From Kluyveromyces lactis (taxonomy: Eukaryota > Ascomycota > Saccharomycetes > Saccharomycetales > Saccharomycetaceae), in contig NC_006038.1 in the NCBI RefSeq assembly GCF_000002515.2, positions 868,001 through 932,000 of the forward strand: DNA of 64,000 nt, in the 5' to 3' direction. Position 1 is the first letter of the stretch. Each line of letters starts with the position of its first letter. A model generated the notes under the pieces. The model made no database searches, was not told the DNA's origin, and was given only the letters and a program-made list of their open reading frames with translations. This document shows positions 9,541-19,475 of this stretch, one piece after another. The position numbers and the translations under genes are program-made.

Positions 9541-11227
9541 TCTTGATAATATGGTTCTTTTATGGGATTATTAGCTAAGCACGCTCACAAAGAAAAAAAA
9601 TCAATTTCTGAGACACCTGAGAATCGAATAGCTTGAGCTTTTGATAATAAAATGAGTAAGAAGACTAAGATGGTAACAAACGCATCGAAGGAACAAACAA
9701 AAAAGACTGGCAAGATATTGATTTCCCCCTGGGCCTTTTATACCTCGAAAGAAATGGTACAAACGTACACTCTCAACCACTGAATATCCCATCCCGTCCA
9801 TTAAAGTTTCCTTCGACACTTCTTTTTTTTTTTTTTCACTCACCGAACATAAGGAACATTACCCAATAATTATGTCGTCCGTCGTATTAACTTGATTTCC
9901 ATAATCAGAAATATTAGTGGTTAATTTGGCCTAACAGAAGGCTTTTCTTGTTTTCATTTTTGCTGCTGCTACTGCTACTAGAGAGCACTCAGACAACTTA
10001 TAGTAAACGAGTTCTACGCTGGAACATTGGTTGGCTTGGACTGGATTGGACTGAGACTGGACTTTCTAAGACCGAGGCATAGAAGGATTGGGATGAAGGG
10101 GTGCCCTAAAGCCGTCATGGCCAGGCAGAAAGAAGAAAAAAGAAAGAATGTGTGTTTACTACTTGGTACATAGTCTATAGTCTATGTGTAGTTTGTTATT
10201 GTTTGTGCATTTTTTTTGTTCACTACTGTTCCGTATTCCGTTCCGCTTTGCACCACATACCAAAATAATGTATGCTAATTAAAGCAGTTTTTTCCTATCG
10301 CTTTGGCAAATGAAAGGCAGCTAGCTGGCAAGCTTTAGCTATCCGACCACGCACAGAATATATGAACAATTTTTCTTTTTTTCATTTGGTGGTGTTGGTA
10401 TACTACCACAAAAAGTGACTTTAGAGAAAGTAAATTGGCAATCACGCAAAATTGTCGCAAAGAATGTCAAAGGAAATACATGGAACCAATTGCACGCTAG
10501 TCCAGCCATCTCCAAAGTTTGTTTTCTCTCAGACATTTTCGTAGGGAAATATACACGGAAGTGGGAAAACGACGTTCGGGACTCACGGTAGTGCCTGGGG
10601 AAAATAAAAAAAGCGGAAAAAGACATGACAATGGTGGATGGATATTTTCTGTCGAGAAAGTGGTACTATATAGATGAAGCTAGAGAGAGCTGGACAGAGG
10701 CCTATCCTTAATAAAGCGTTAATAGGATGGGTAGGACTCGAGAAAAAAAGGCAGTATATGGAGATACATAGAAAGGCTCTTAGTGGAGGAGGTTTAGTCT
10801 GCCATTAATAGAAACATCTAGCAGGGCACATCCAAATTCGAACACTTCTTTCAGGTCTCTTTGCCCTCAGAAAAGACGTGCAGGATTTTGGTCATTTTGT
10901 TTACCGGCATTTCTAGCGGCAGGAACCCCGGAGCTAGCTCATCACATGACTTGCGGTGTGTGAATGGTTACCCGGGTTTATCCGTGCATTACCCTCCTTC
11001 ATCTTAACCCTCACAATTGAAAATCACAATTCAAACACCGTCCATGTGATATGCAAAGGTGTATCATATAAGTGCGTTATGTAATGGTAAATAAAGGAAT
11101 GACTATGACTAGCTCATACCAGCTTATCGGTTTGTTAAACAATATTTCACCTGGTTGGTTATCAAAACGCTGTTCCCGACTCCTTCAGTCAGTTATATCA
11201 TAAATTTTGCCCGCATCACTCTCCAAA
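9541..11227. promoter_or_regulatory. Long divergent promoter region of the aquaporin gene
   Basis: About 1.7 kb without a convincing gene. On the minus strand a TATAAAAG box lies at 9735-9742, well placed for the aquaporin. Other visible sites are a T-run near 9820-9836, an ATCACATGAC (Cbf1-type) at 10941-10950 and a Reb1-type TTACCCGG at 10968-10975, the latter 250 bp before the damaged gene at 11228. GGACTGGATTGGACT-type short repeats occur near 10035-10070. Confidence 0.5.
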
Positions 11228-12047
11228 ATGAGTAGAGTAATACATAGAAACGAGCTATACAAGAGACAACAGAGGATAGAAAGCTATGTATCGGGTTTAC
11301 TAGATGAGTTTTCCCCCTTGGCTATCGACTTCCCACTTATTGACTTGACGAAAAATAAAAGACACGATAACATAGACGTACTACCTTCTTCCACAACGAC
11401 AGATAATAATTCGGATGAATTTCTAATATCACCAAATTTTTACCAGTTTAAGAACAGAGAATGGTCAGATGTTACTCTTCGGCTGGCGTAGCACCGGATT
11501 GTGTAAATTTCAGTTGGAACAGTATTGGGATATCTTATTTCTATTCGAATCCAAGTTTTACCAGTTTAAACCGCAAGATTATAAACTTTGGACGACGTAT
11601 CTTGTGAAAAATGTCAGTAAACTCTTGAAACAATTGGTGCGTGGGAGATCAATGGATTCGAAGGTTTATGATATTGGTTCTAACTATTTTACTATCTTGG
11701 ACCCAACTTTCCAGCTGTTCGGTAAAATCCTTCTATCATCCGATCTGGGGAAAATTGCATCGATTTATCTACACCATGTCTCCACATCTGCGTACTCACA
11801 GGACCTTCGGCAACTCATACTCAAAATATGGGAATTCTTAGACCACGATAATTTTCAATGCGATCTAATGGTATTCTACATTGCCAATACAATCGAAAAC
11901 CATGATTTGATTACGAATTTATTACGGAACCTAGCATGGCTAAACGGATCCTTGATGAAACCTATTGGTACGCGCACACTGGATTCTACGTTTAGTTCCA
12001 TCAGTTGGTCAGATGATAAGTATGTCATACTTCAGTTTCAAGTTTGA
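11228..12047 (+). pseudogene. Unrecognised gene split into two frames
   Basis: The first part runs from ATG 11228 to TAG 11491 (87 codons; MSRVIHRNELYKRQQR, ending SPNFYQFKNREWSD...). The second is open from 11427 to 12047 in the next frame and encodes about 190 helix-rich residues (YLVKNVSKLLKQL, IASIYLHHVSTSAYSQDLRQ, NLLRNLAWLNGS). Neither part matches a family I recognise. No GTATGT, TACTAAC or near variant lies in the junction, so a standard intron is unlikely. The peptide FYQFK occurs in both parts, at a 14-nt direct repeat (TTTTACCAGTTTAA at 11438-11451 and 11556-11569). Its copies are 118 nt apart, so the first part up to repeat one is in frame with the second part after repeat two. 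This may be a gene damaged by an insertion between repeats, or by one small indel; a sequencing error is also possible. Confidence 0.5.
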
Positions 12048-12288
12048 AAGTGGATGTCTTCACTCTACTGTCCCTCTGTCTAGTAACGATATGTATGCGT
12101 GTATTTAAGTATTCCAGAGTTAAACACCCATACATCACATTATTAATAATAGCTATATCAGTTTTAACGAATTGATGAAATGGAATGAGTTAAGCTACAC
12201 GCTGCAGTATCACTGTCACTTCAAACCATTACACTCTTGGCTGCTGAAGGGAATATACCAACCCAGCTGCTCGTGTCTCTATATAATA

Positions 12289-12630
12289 ATGTCATATAAC
12301 GGCATCGGTTTATCTAGTGCCAAGGGAAGCAGCACCTCCGGTTACGTTCAACAATCGTTAGCATTTACGAACAGGAAAAAGGACCCTAGATTAACTACAC
12401 ATGATAAAGAACAACAGCAACAGCAACAGCAGCAACAAATACAACCTGCTAAAGATGAAAGCGTAATATCCCACAAAGCGAAAAGGCAGATCGAATTATT
12501 AGTTTCTGAGTATCGTGATAAACTAGAGGATGGACCGGATGATTTGTCTGATGACACCATAGACAGTAAATGTGAAGACTATCGCAGGTCTATACTAGAA
12601 GGAAACGAGCAGTCAAGAAGTCAGAATTGA
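12289..12630 (+). CDS. CWC21: Spliceosome factor Cwc21
   Basis: Small NineTeen-complex/Prp8-associated splicing factor related to the N-terminus of human SRm300/SRRM2. I start it at the ATG of MSYNGIGLSSAKGSSTSGYV, the invariant N-terminus of the family; the open frame upstream has no family similarity. This gives 113 residues against 135 in S. cerevisiae. A polyglutamine run (nine Q) follows the conserved N-terminus, then the cwf21 helix (KAKRQIELLVSEYRDKLED) with LSDDTIDSKCEDYRRSI. CWC21 lies next to KRE2 in S. cerevisiae, and the two are on the same side here. Confidence 0.93.
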   Translation: MSYNGIGLSSAKGSSTSGYVQQSLAFTNRKKDPRLTTHDKEQQQQQQQQQIQPAKDESVISHKAKRQIELLVSEYRDKLEDGPDDLSDDTIDSKCEDYRRSILEGNEQSRSQN

Positions 12631-13076
12631 TTAATAATTTCGCTTGGTGTATCATAGCTATATTACATTTTAGTACTAGTACACGATTGTTAAACATGAA
12701 CTATAAAACTTAGAACTAATAAAATAATATACAAAACTGCAACTTTCTGGCTCAAAGGTAAAAGTGTAATTTAACAAGATAGTCAACGTTCTGCCCCAAT
12801 ATAATCTTGTCGGGGCTTTTATTGATGCATAATAAAAGAAGTAAGATAATATGTTTCTCCCCTGATGAAGTGAATGTCCGTACAATTATCTTAACACTGA
12901 AAGAGAAAGGAAGGTTTAAATGGAAGAAAAGTAAAACGGTGTTTTAAAAGATGCCATGAACTGAGAAATAATTTGAATTTTTAGAGTCTTTTCATTGTTT
13001 TAACAGGCAATCGATTTATATGATATGCCCTTCGTATAATTTTAGATTTTATTTTGTCGTGTAAATTTTCATTCAT
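12631..13076. other. Convergent 3' intergenic region
   Basis: 446 bp, A+T-rich, between the stops of CWC21 and the 490-residue protein. I see no gene or RNA in it. Confidence 0.45.
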
Positions 13077-14549
13077 TCATTCATTTCTACACCAGATAGT
13101 CAAATTTTTGAATTGTTCCAAACCTTTGTCTAAATCGTCAATATTGACCAATTTCTTCCCGTCTTCGAGGTTATGACTATCATGAATGTAAATGAACTTA
13201 TTTTGGAACTCATTTGGAGAATCGCACTTAATCAAATAGATTTTCATATCAGATTTATAACGCGGATAACAAATTTTCTTTTTAATGAAATCAATGGTAA
13301 TTTCATTTGTGTTTGGTATTATTACAGATTCGAGACGAAGCAGCTTACCCTTCTTGTCTCTAATGATTTTAATGAATTTCAAGTATTTGCATTGGAACTC
13401 TTGTCTGAGTTTATCGTAAACTTGAGCTTCGTTGATAACCAAGTTCTTTTGTATTGATACATTCGAATGTGAGGAACTTGGTGAATCTGGTGTAGCACGA
13501 CCGGTTGTTCCATTTTGGTTATGGTGATGCAATTGTAGATCCTCTTTAGAGTAACGAATCAATTCAAACGGACCAAGAGATTCGTTGAACACGTCTCTAA
13601 GTCTAATTCTATCAAATCTGGTGATGTCAAGGATCAAATCTTGAATATTAGCATATAAAGTAAACTTCCCAATGATTGACTGGATAATTGGTCTTCCCTG
13701 CGGTTTATTGATCTTGTATTGAAGGTTGCTACCAGTTGCAAGTGGTGAAGCTGTTCCGCCAGGCTGGGGCGATACAGTTCCACGGCTTACGCTAACAGTA
13801 CTACTGTTTATCAGGTTCTGTCCATGCTCCTGGATCGGTGCAGCCAAGGGATGTGGACGATGAGTGTGCATCGAGAATGGTGGCTTCGATACATGGTTCA
13901 AGGCAATTTTCGGAGAGGTACTCAGGGGTGAAATGATCGGTTGCAATACACCTGGCCCTTGAATTCCACCAATGGATGGTAGAGATGTAGCTGTACGATC
14001 CATCGATGAAGGTGGTGAGAATCCGCTTATCCCAGTGTTCAACTCAGATTTTAGCTGGAAATGAGGTAGCTGAGGCGGTTGTGAGTTTGCTGTCGGTAGA
14101 TGCAATGGCAAAATCGGACCACTTGAACCACTTGAACCAGAAATTGTATTTGATAATAGTCTTTTTGTTGAAGGCAACGTTGTCATGGAACTGCTCTTAG
14201 TAACACCAGTGTTACCAAAGGAATAATTTCTGGGTATACTACTCAACGGAGTGGTATTAACTGTGACATTGTTATTAGAGGTATTATTATTAGTAATACT
14301 ATCATTATTTTTGACGGAATCATTAGAGTACACATTAGCGTTATAATACGATGATGCAGAACCGTGCTGCGGTGGGTTGTACTTGTTTTGACCAGGTTGT
14401 ACTGAATTAGTGACAGCAGATGAGCTGGCATGATCCGATCCTATCTGAGCTACCTTATCAGAAGCAGATGGTGCTGAAGTTTGCTGTTGTTTTGTTTCGC
14501 CAGCTTCATTATTCAACAAATCATGGATTGTGATTCGTTTATTTGTCAT
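13077..14549 (-). CDS. Unrecognised 490-residue low-complexity protein, possible Dig1/Dig2 positional homologue
   Basis: I use the ATG at 14549 (MTNKRITIHDLLNNEAG), because the open frame above it starts at TTG and has no other Met. The first 270 residues are disordered, rich in Ser, Asn, Pro and Gln, with a short N-terminal motif of the kind seen in yeast transcriptional regulators. The rest is folded-looking: SIIGKFTLYANIQDLILDI, IRLRDVFNESLGPFELIRY, KYLKFIKIIRDKKGKLLRLE and LEQFKNLTIWCRNE. I do not recognise the family. Position and orientation (convergent with CWC21) match DIG2 in S. cerevisiae, and IIG...LY recalls the start of the Dig2 C-terminal segment. That similarity is too short to rely on. 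The 3.6-kb upstream region suggests complex regulation (inference). Confidence 0.75.
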   Translation of the reverse strand: MTNKRITIHDLLNNEAGETKQQQTSAPSASDKVAQIGSDHASSSAVTNSVQPGQNKYNPPQHGSASSYYNANVYSNDSVKNNDSITNNNTSNNNVTVNTTPLSSIPRNYSFGNTGVTKSSSMTTLPSTKRLLSNTISGSSGSSGPILPLHLPTANSQPPQLPHFQLKSELNTGISGFSPPSSMDRTATSLPSIGGIQGPGVLQPIISPLSTSPKIALNHVSKPPFSMHTHRPHPLAAPIQEHGQNLINSSTVSVSRGTVSPQPGGTASPLATGSNLQYKINKPQGRPIIQSIIGKFTLYANIQDLILDITRFDRIRLRDVFNESLGPFELIRYSKEDLQLHHHNQNGTTGRATPDSPSSSHSNVSIQKNLVINEAQVYDKLRQEFQCKYLKFIKIIRDKKGKLLRLESVIIPNTNEITIDFIKKKICYPRYKSDMKIYLIKCDSPNEFQNKFIYIHDSHNLEDGKKLVNIDDLDKGLEQFKNLTIWCRNE

Positions 14550-17500
14550 AGGTACATCTGGTAGCTGATGAGTTGAAATAACGTTTATTGAAATTAACAA
14601 CTTGGAAATATCACAGCACTCTCTTCCTTTCAATTCTAACCTTAAACTTTAAGATCAGATCGAACGGTAAAAAGGGCTTTTTTAAACGGGAAAACTGGGT
14701 CTAGCAAAATGTGTGTATAGGTCTAACGCAGTATATATACAGCACAGAATGTGGGTCTCTTAATGAAGGAATATCCACCTATAGTTTATTTGTAAGCTTC
14801 CAGGTAATAATAGCCTGAGAGTCTAACAACAATTGTAGTTTAAAACTAAAGTGATGCGAAGTGGTTAGAAATCAGGAACTGCCCGGGAACAACCATAAAG
14901 TGACCTATCTACGCAAGCACACTATATATATAATGTATGTACATAATGCACTACCTGCTAAAAAGGTGGGTTTTAGGATAGAATGCTAAAAAATGACCAA
15001 ACCTGACCTAATGCAATGGAATTTGATTTATGAGGAGGATAGGAATTGGGAACTGGAATTGGAATTACGATCTATACCCCAGAAGACCCAGTAACAGTAT
15101 TTAGGAATGGTAAGAAATAAGGTCGGCATTGAGTGAGCTACCAGTTCTAATGCGAAAAGAAGGTCCATAAAAAAAAACACAGACTGCTAACTCGTACAAG
15201 TCGATCGAAATAGGTAAAACCTAGAAAGTCTGTTACTCTTTGTATTTCTACTTGTCCCACTACTTTTGTCAGTTGTCAATAGCTGTCACTTGTTGTTCTT
15301 CGAAATAAAGAAACAAAAACTTGAAAAAAATCGCTAAGAAATCAGTAGAGAAGAAAACTACGAAAAGAATTGATGGATATCAGAGATTACTGATTGGTTT
15401 TCTGGTTGATCCTGGACCCCACTTGACTTTGATGAAACGTGTAGCAACAATGGACCGATAAAGAAACTTGCTTGCAAATTTCTTTCCAGGCTTTTTTCTT
15501 CCTGCAACCATTGGTCCCTGCAAAGCCTCATTTAAGACTCGGGGTGGGAAAACAACTTGAATCATTAGTTGCTACATCTGGCTGCATTTACTCTACGTTA
15601 CTGTCGATCACAGTATTCCTTAAGCGCACATAGAATGTTGACATTCCATCCCGATCGCAACAATGGATGATCTACGTCTACTCTTTCCAATTAGCAATGG
15701 CCAAAATGGGATTGGAGACCAAAGCAAGCTTTCTGTCTGACTGTTGTTATTTAATCGGGATCGTTAACCGAAAGTATGAGATGTAGAGTATACGCTTAAC
15801 TTAGAGTTTATACAGGTCGTACCTGCTTATACTCTGAGGACAGGGTCGGTTTTCAACAGATATGTCGGCTTCTGGGTCGCGAATCAGTGAGCGGTTTTGA
15901 CTTTTTTATTTTCTTTTTTCACTTTAGGAATTAATTTCCGGTAATGGATTATATACAGGCGTTTTAAGGTTCCTCGAGAACCTGCTCAAATTGAGGAGGA
16001 GGAGGGAAAAAGTCACTGATGCGAGTGATGCATCAGCACATGTGAATAGAAAGCCAATTTGAGCCAAAGAACTACTGAAGAACGTTCAATTATTTCCTTC
16101 CTTAGATCGTACGAAATAGGAATTAATGGAAGCTTACTTATTTTGCTTGCCTTTTTCGAGCTACTGTTTCCTAAATGCGCATTGTATATACATCAGAGAT
16201 GACCGCCTTTTTTCTTTTTGCAATACACCGGGAAAAAGCCTCAGTCGACACTGAAATCGTACAGCATACGTGGTCCAAAGGGTGATACTCCTTTAGGCTT
16301 TGTCTTTTAGGTCCGCTGATTACTATCATTCGAGGAAAATAGTATATACGTTCCCGGAATGATTTTCTCAGCCGGCATTCCGATAAAAGTCAGAATAGAT
16401 AGGAGGGAGGAGAAGCAGCTAGAGATAGAAGTAAATGTAGGGGAAGGAAGAAACGAGTTAGTGCAAAATCAAAGCGCTGCAAACTCTCAACGCGCCACTT
16501 CTGCTTTAAGAAGAAGCAGAAGAAAGTATACGAAAGGCGGAAAATCAGCTCGTTTCCAGGCTTCCTGTAAGCTTCATTGATAAGCTTCTGTCCATTAAAT
16601 CTACTGGAATAAAACGCTCAGTTTCAGTTGGAAAGAAAAAAAAAAGACATATTCCGACCAATGAGAGCGGTTCAGATAATTTTGAAGAAGCGTAATATTG
16701 AGAGGGACAACAAACTTTTTACCAACCCATTTCTTGTTGTGATCTTTCCTTACCTAAAGGAAATTGCAAAAAGAAAAAAAAGAACCGTCTTCGAATTCCA
16801 TTCCGGCCGATGAGCAAGTGGTATTTGGGAGGTAACGTATCGACTAGTAGTTTATGCGGTTTTCCTACTCAATCCTTTAGAAGCAGCGCTAGAAGGCAAG
16901 GAAGCAGAAGACATTTTGTCTACCTTTTCACAGATTCCAAACAGTTGATATTTTGGGAAGGACTTTCCGTAAACATTCTGAAATCTCGCATTAGATCCGT
17001 AGATAGCGTCGTAGCCCACCGTGAACAAGCCAAAAAAGTGCACGCAAAAACTACATGTAATCCGATGGTCCTGAAAGACTTTCACAAACACCCATATAAT
17101 GGGGGCGCCTGTGAAGCAGAAAAAGTTAGTATGATCCATTTGGCGTGCGGAAATAGTGACCAATCGGTAAACTTGTGGTATTTCAACTCTCAGCTTCCGC
17201 GGAAAACAATATTTGAAGGAAAGGGAAGCGGTACATTGCACAGCATGCCCAGTTGGGTCAATTGGGCCAGTTGGACCCCTAGACCTCGTTTTGATGAATA
17301 ATTGAGGCTACAGTGCTCCAATCACCCTCCGTATTCTCATCACTCCGTAGACAACGCTGCGTCGGAAATTTAGGAAGCTCATAAGGTTAAATTGACTGAA
17401 ATCTACCTGCCCGAACTGGATTGTCCTCGGTTTTTGCATGTAAATGTGGTACACGTTAATACTTTACGATGATTTTCCCGATCATAACAGAATTTCGGAA

Positions 17501-18186
17501 TTTGAAGGACAAGACGCAAATACCTTGTCCCTCTTTTTTGCTAATGGGATTCGGTTTAGGGAGGTTCAGAAAGCCGGAAAAGATTAGTAATAGTATTTTC
17601 GGGAATTAATTTCTTTATCGGCTAATTACACAATCGCATCAACTTTTCCGACCTTTTTTTCCATTTCCGAGATTATGTTGGGCAAGGGTACCGTTAATAG
17701 CTATTTTGGTTTTTCGGGTCCTAATAATTCATGTGGAGGAGGGGCAACCCTGTAAGAGTGCCGCGAGCACTAGTTTTCTGCTGTTCAGTTCCAAGAGTTG
17801 TGCAGCACGTTATTTGTGATTTACATCTTCTATCCGGGTATCTCTTCCTGGAAGATTCTGGTTTTTTTGTGTCGCTGTCAAGTGTCAGCCGCACAAAACC
17901 AGATTAATTAAGCAATCTGACAGGCAGTTTCAGAGCTTTATCTGATGATGCCAGCTTTGCTGTACTACCTCTTTAAAAAAATTGGACATGCTTTCTTTCA
18001 GAGTTTAATGTAATGCTTTGTGTAGCGTATCATGTGCATTACAAACGGCACTTGCATTAAAGACAAAAGGTTACATCGTGCCAAGACATATCCGAAAACA
18101 AAGAAAAAAGTCCCTGTCCCTCAAGTTTAAGTGGTGAGCGTGTACCTCTATTTTCCCACTTCTTATCTTTTTCTCATATATTCGCA
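14550..18186. other. 3.6-kb region without a convincing gene
   Basis: This is the largest gap in the window, between two divergently transcribed genes. The longest open frames (163 and 129 codons, opposite strands over the same bases near 16.8-17.3 kb) have no family features and mirror each other, so I leave them out. TATA-like TATATATA runs lie at 14733-14741 and 14924-14932. There is a perfect TCCGCGGA (Pdr1/Pdr3-type) site at 17196-17203, many other CGG/CCG triplets, and GGAATTAATTTC occurs twice (near 15928 and 17600). I found no tRNA, no U1, U2 or U3 signature and no centromere element. A long promoter, an uncatalogued ncRNA, or a decayed gene could be here. Confidence 0.4.
17196..17203. 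promoter_or_regulatory. Candidate Pdr1/Pdr3 response element (TCCGCGGA)
   Basis: Exact match to the palindromic PDRE consensus, within TTCCGCGGAA, about 980 bp upstream of the FMP52-like gene. Known family of sites; function here is inference because of the distance. Confidence 0.35.
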
Positions 18187-19233
18187 ATGCCGGATTTCTA
18201 CACTTTATTGTTAGGAGGTAGTGGTTTGACAGGCAAATCTGTTTTACAACAGATGCTTTCCTTGCCTTCGTATTTTCCCGTAATTGATGTGCCAACGTTG
18301 ACCTCGAATTTGGAATTGAACCACCACATCATCATCATTACAAGATCTCAATTTGATCTAGGTACTGAAGTGGAGAAGATCTCATCGATGTTCCAAAAAT
18401 CTGATTTAGTTGAATGGAAATGCGTTTTCAATGAAAGCAGTAATACGATAAGTTACTCTACAACAATCCATGATCTGATTTCCATATGCGTGAATGTTGA
18501 GGTCACTACAATTAAAGAGCCAGATTCGACCAAATGGGCACAAATGATTCCCCATCACATATTCATCAATGATCCCTCCGCCGATTTGAGTGTAATCTCA
18601 TGTTTAGGGTCTACGTCTGCAAGATCGAAAAGGACCGGTGTGGCCAGAGATTGGGTTGACAAGATATTAAACTTAGATATATTAAAAGCAATTTTGAATA
18701 ACGACATATTGTCTCAGAAGTTGTCACAGTATATTATAATGACAAGTTTCAATAACTTCGCTATATCGAGAATGTTCCCTTACTTCAAGGCAAAGCAAGA
18801 ATTGGAAACAAATACTCAATTTTTGTTACAAAACCATCGTGCCAGCATTGTTATACTAAGACCAGGTCCATTGATTGGCAAACACGGTTCGACCTCTTCT
18901 TTCACGGTTCCAGAATTAGATGACCGTTTGCTACATAGCATTCTTAGGTACAAAAAAGCGATTTTCCATCATTATGTCAGAAGAATGAATGAATGGAAAG
19001 ATGTGGGTATAGCAACGAGAACGTCTGAACTGGTGGCCCAGTTTTCCTATAATATGCCTGGAGCATTTTTCGTGGGGTATCCAGTGAAGGTGTTAGATTG
19101 TGCTCATGTTATTGTCACTGAAAGAGTGAAACATTTCAAGCTGCCATCCTTACAACCGCAGAAAGTTACTTATTTCAGTAGCCAACAGATAGACTCCTAT
19201 AAAGCTAAAAATGAAATTGCTCATATATATTAA
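18187..19233 (+). CDS. FMP52-like atypical short-chain dehydrogenase fold protein
   Basis: NAD(P)-binding Rossmann protein. The N-terminus LLLGGSGLTGKSVL gives the GxxGxxG dinucleotide-binding loop. Further on, SIVILRPGPLIGKHG and VTYFSSQQI match the RPGPLLG and FVSSKDI blocks of mitochondrial outer-membrane Fmp52, and SKWAQ-type sequence appears as STKWAQMIPH. The protein has 348 residues against about 231 for Fmp52, with an insertion of about 100 residues in the middle (around 90-200). It is therefore either a divergent paralogue or a different atypical SDR. The catalytic YxxxK motif of classical SDRs is not evident (FPYFKAKQE is at the usual place). Substrate unknown. Confidence 0.75.
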   Translation: MPDFYTLLLGGSGLTGKSVLQQMLSLPSYFPVIDVPTLTSNLELNHHIIIITRSQFDLGTEVEKISSMFQKSDLVEWKCVFNESSNTISYSTTIHDLISICVNVEVTTIKEPDSTKWAQMIPHHIFINDPSADLSVISCLGSTSARSKRTGVARDWVDKILNLDILKAILNNDILSQKLSQYIIMTSFNNFAISRMFPYFKAKQELETNTQFLLQNHRASIVILRPGPLIGKHGSTSSFTVPELDDRLLHSILRYKKAIFHHYVRRMNEWKDVGIATRTSELVAQFSYNMPGAFFVGYPVKVLDCAHVIVTERVKHFKLPSLQPQKVTYFSSQQIDSYKAKNEIAHIY

Positions 19234-19475
19234 GTTTACAGTACACTAACCTCACGATAAGTAAATTAAAGTAAAATAGAATTGAGGCAACACTGCTCTC
19301 GGAATGCTTCTGCTTCTCTTATTTGTCCGGCATCGCGTCTTTGGGACAATGTATTAATGAATCAAAAATGAAAAGTTTAGCCGTTTCGAATCTCCATTAT
19401 CATTTGATAAATCCGTTGATGAAAGAGGGGCGGTAGCATCTGCAATCCTTTGTCCCGCATCTGCAGTGGTTACTA
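19234..19475. promoter_or_regulatory. MCM21 upstream region
   Basis: 242 bp between the FMP52-like stop and the MCM21 start; A+T-rich, with no further open frame of note. Confidence 0.35.

Noticed and set aside
9598-9770. Aquaporin 5' intron from a GTACGT near 9753 to an AG near 9542
   Set aside because: A phase-compatible join exists, but the TATA box at 9735-9742 would fall inside the intron and there is no TACTAAC; the nearest branch-like sequence matches poorly.
11427-11569. Ordinary spliceosomal intron in the split gene
   Set aside because: No GTATGT-type donor or TACTAAC-type branch point lies in the junction, unlike the perfect signals in MCM21.
16810-17301. 163-codon plus-strand frame and overlapping 129-codon minus-strand frame
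   Set aside because: No domain, biased composition or conserved motif; frames on both strands over the same bases are typical of chance in this stretch.
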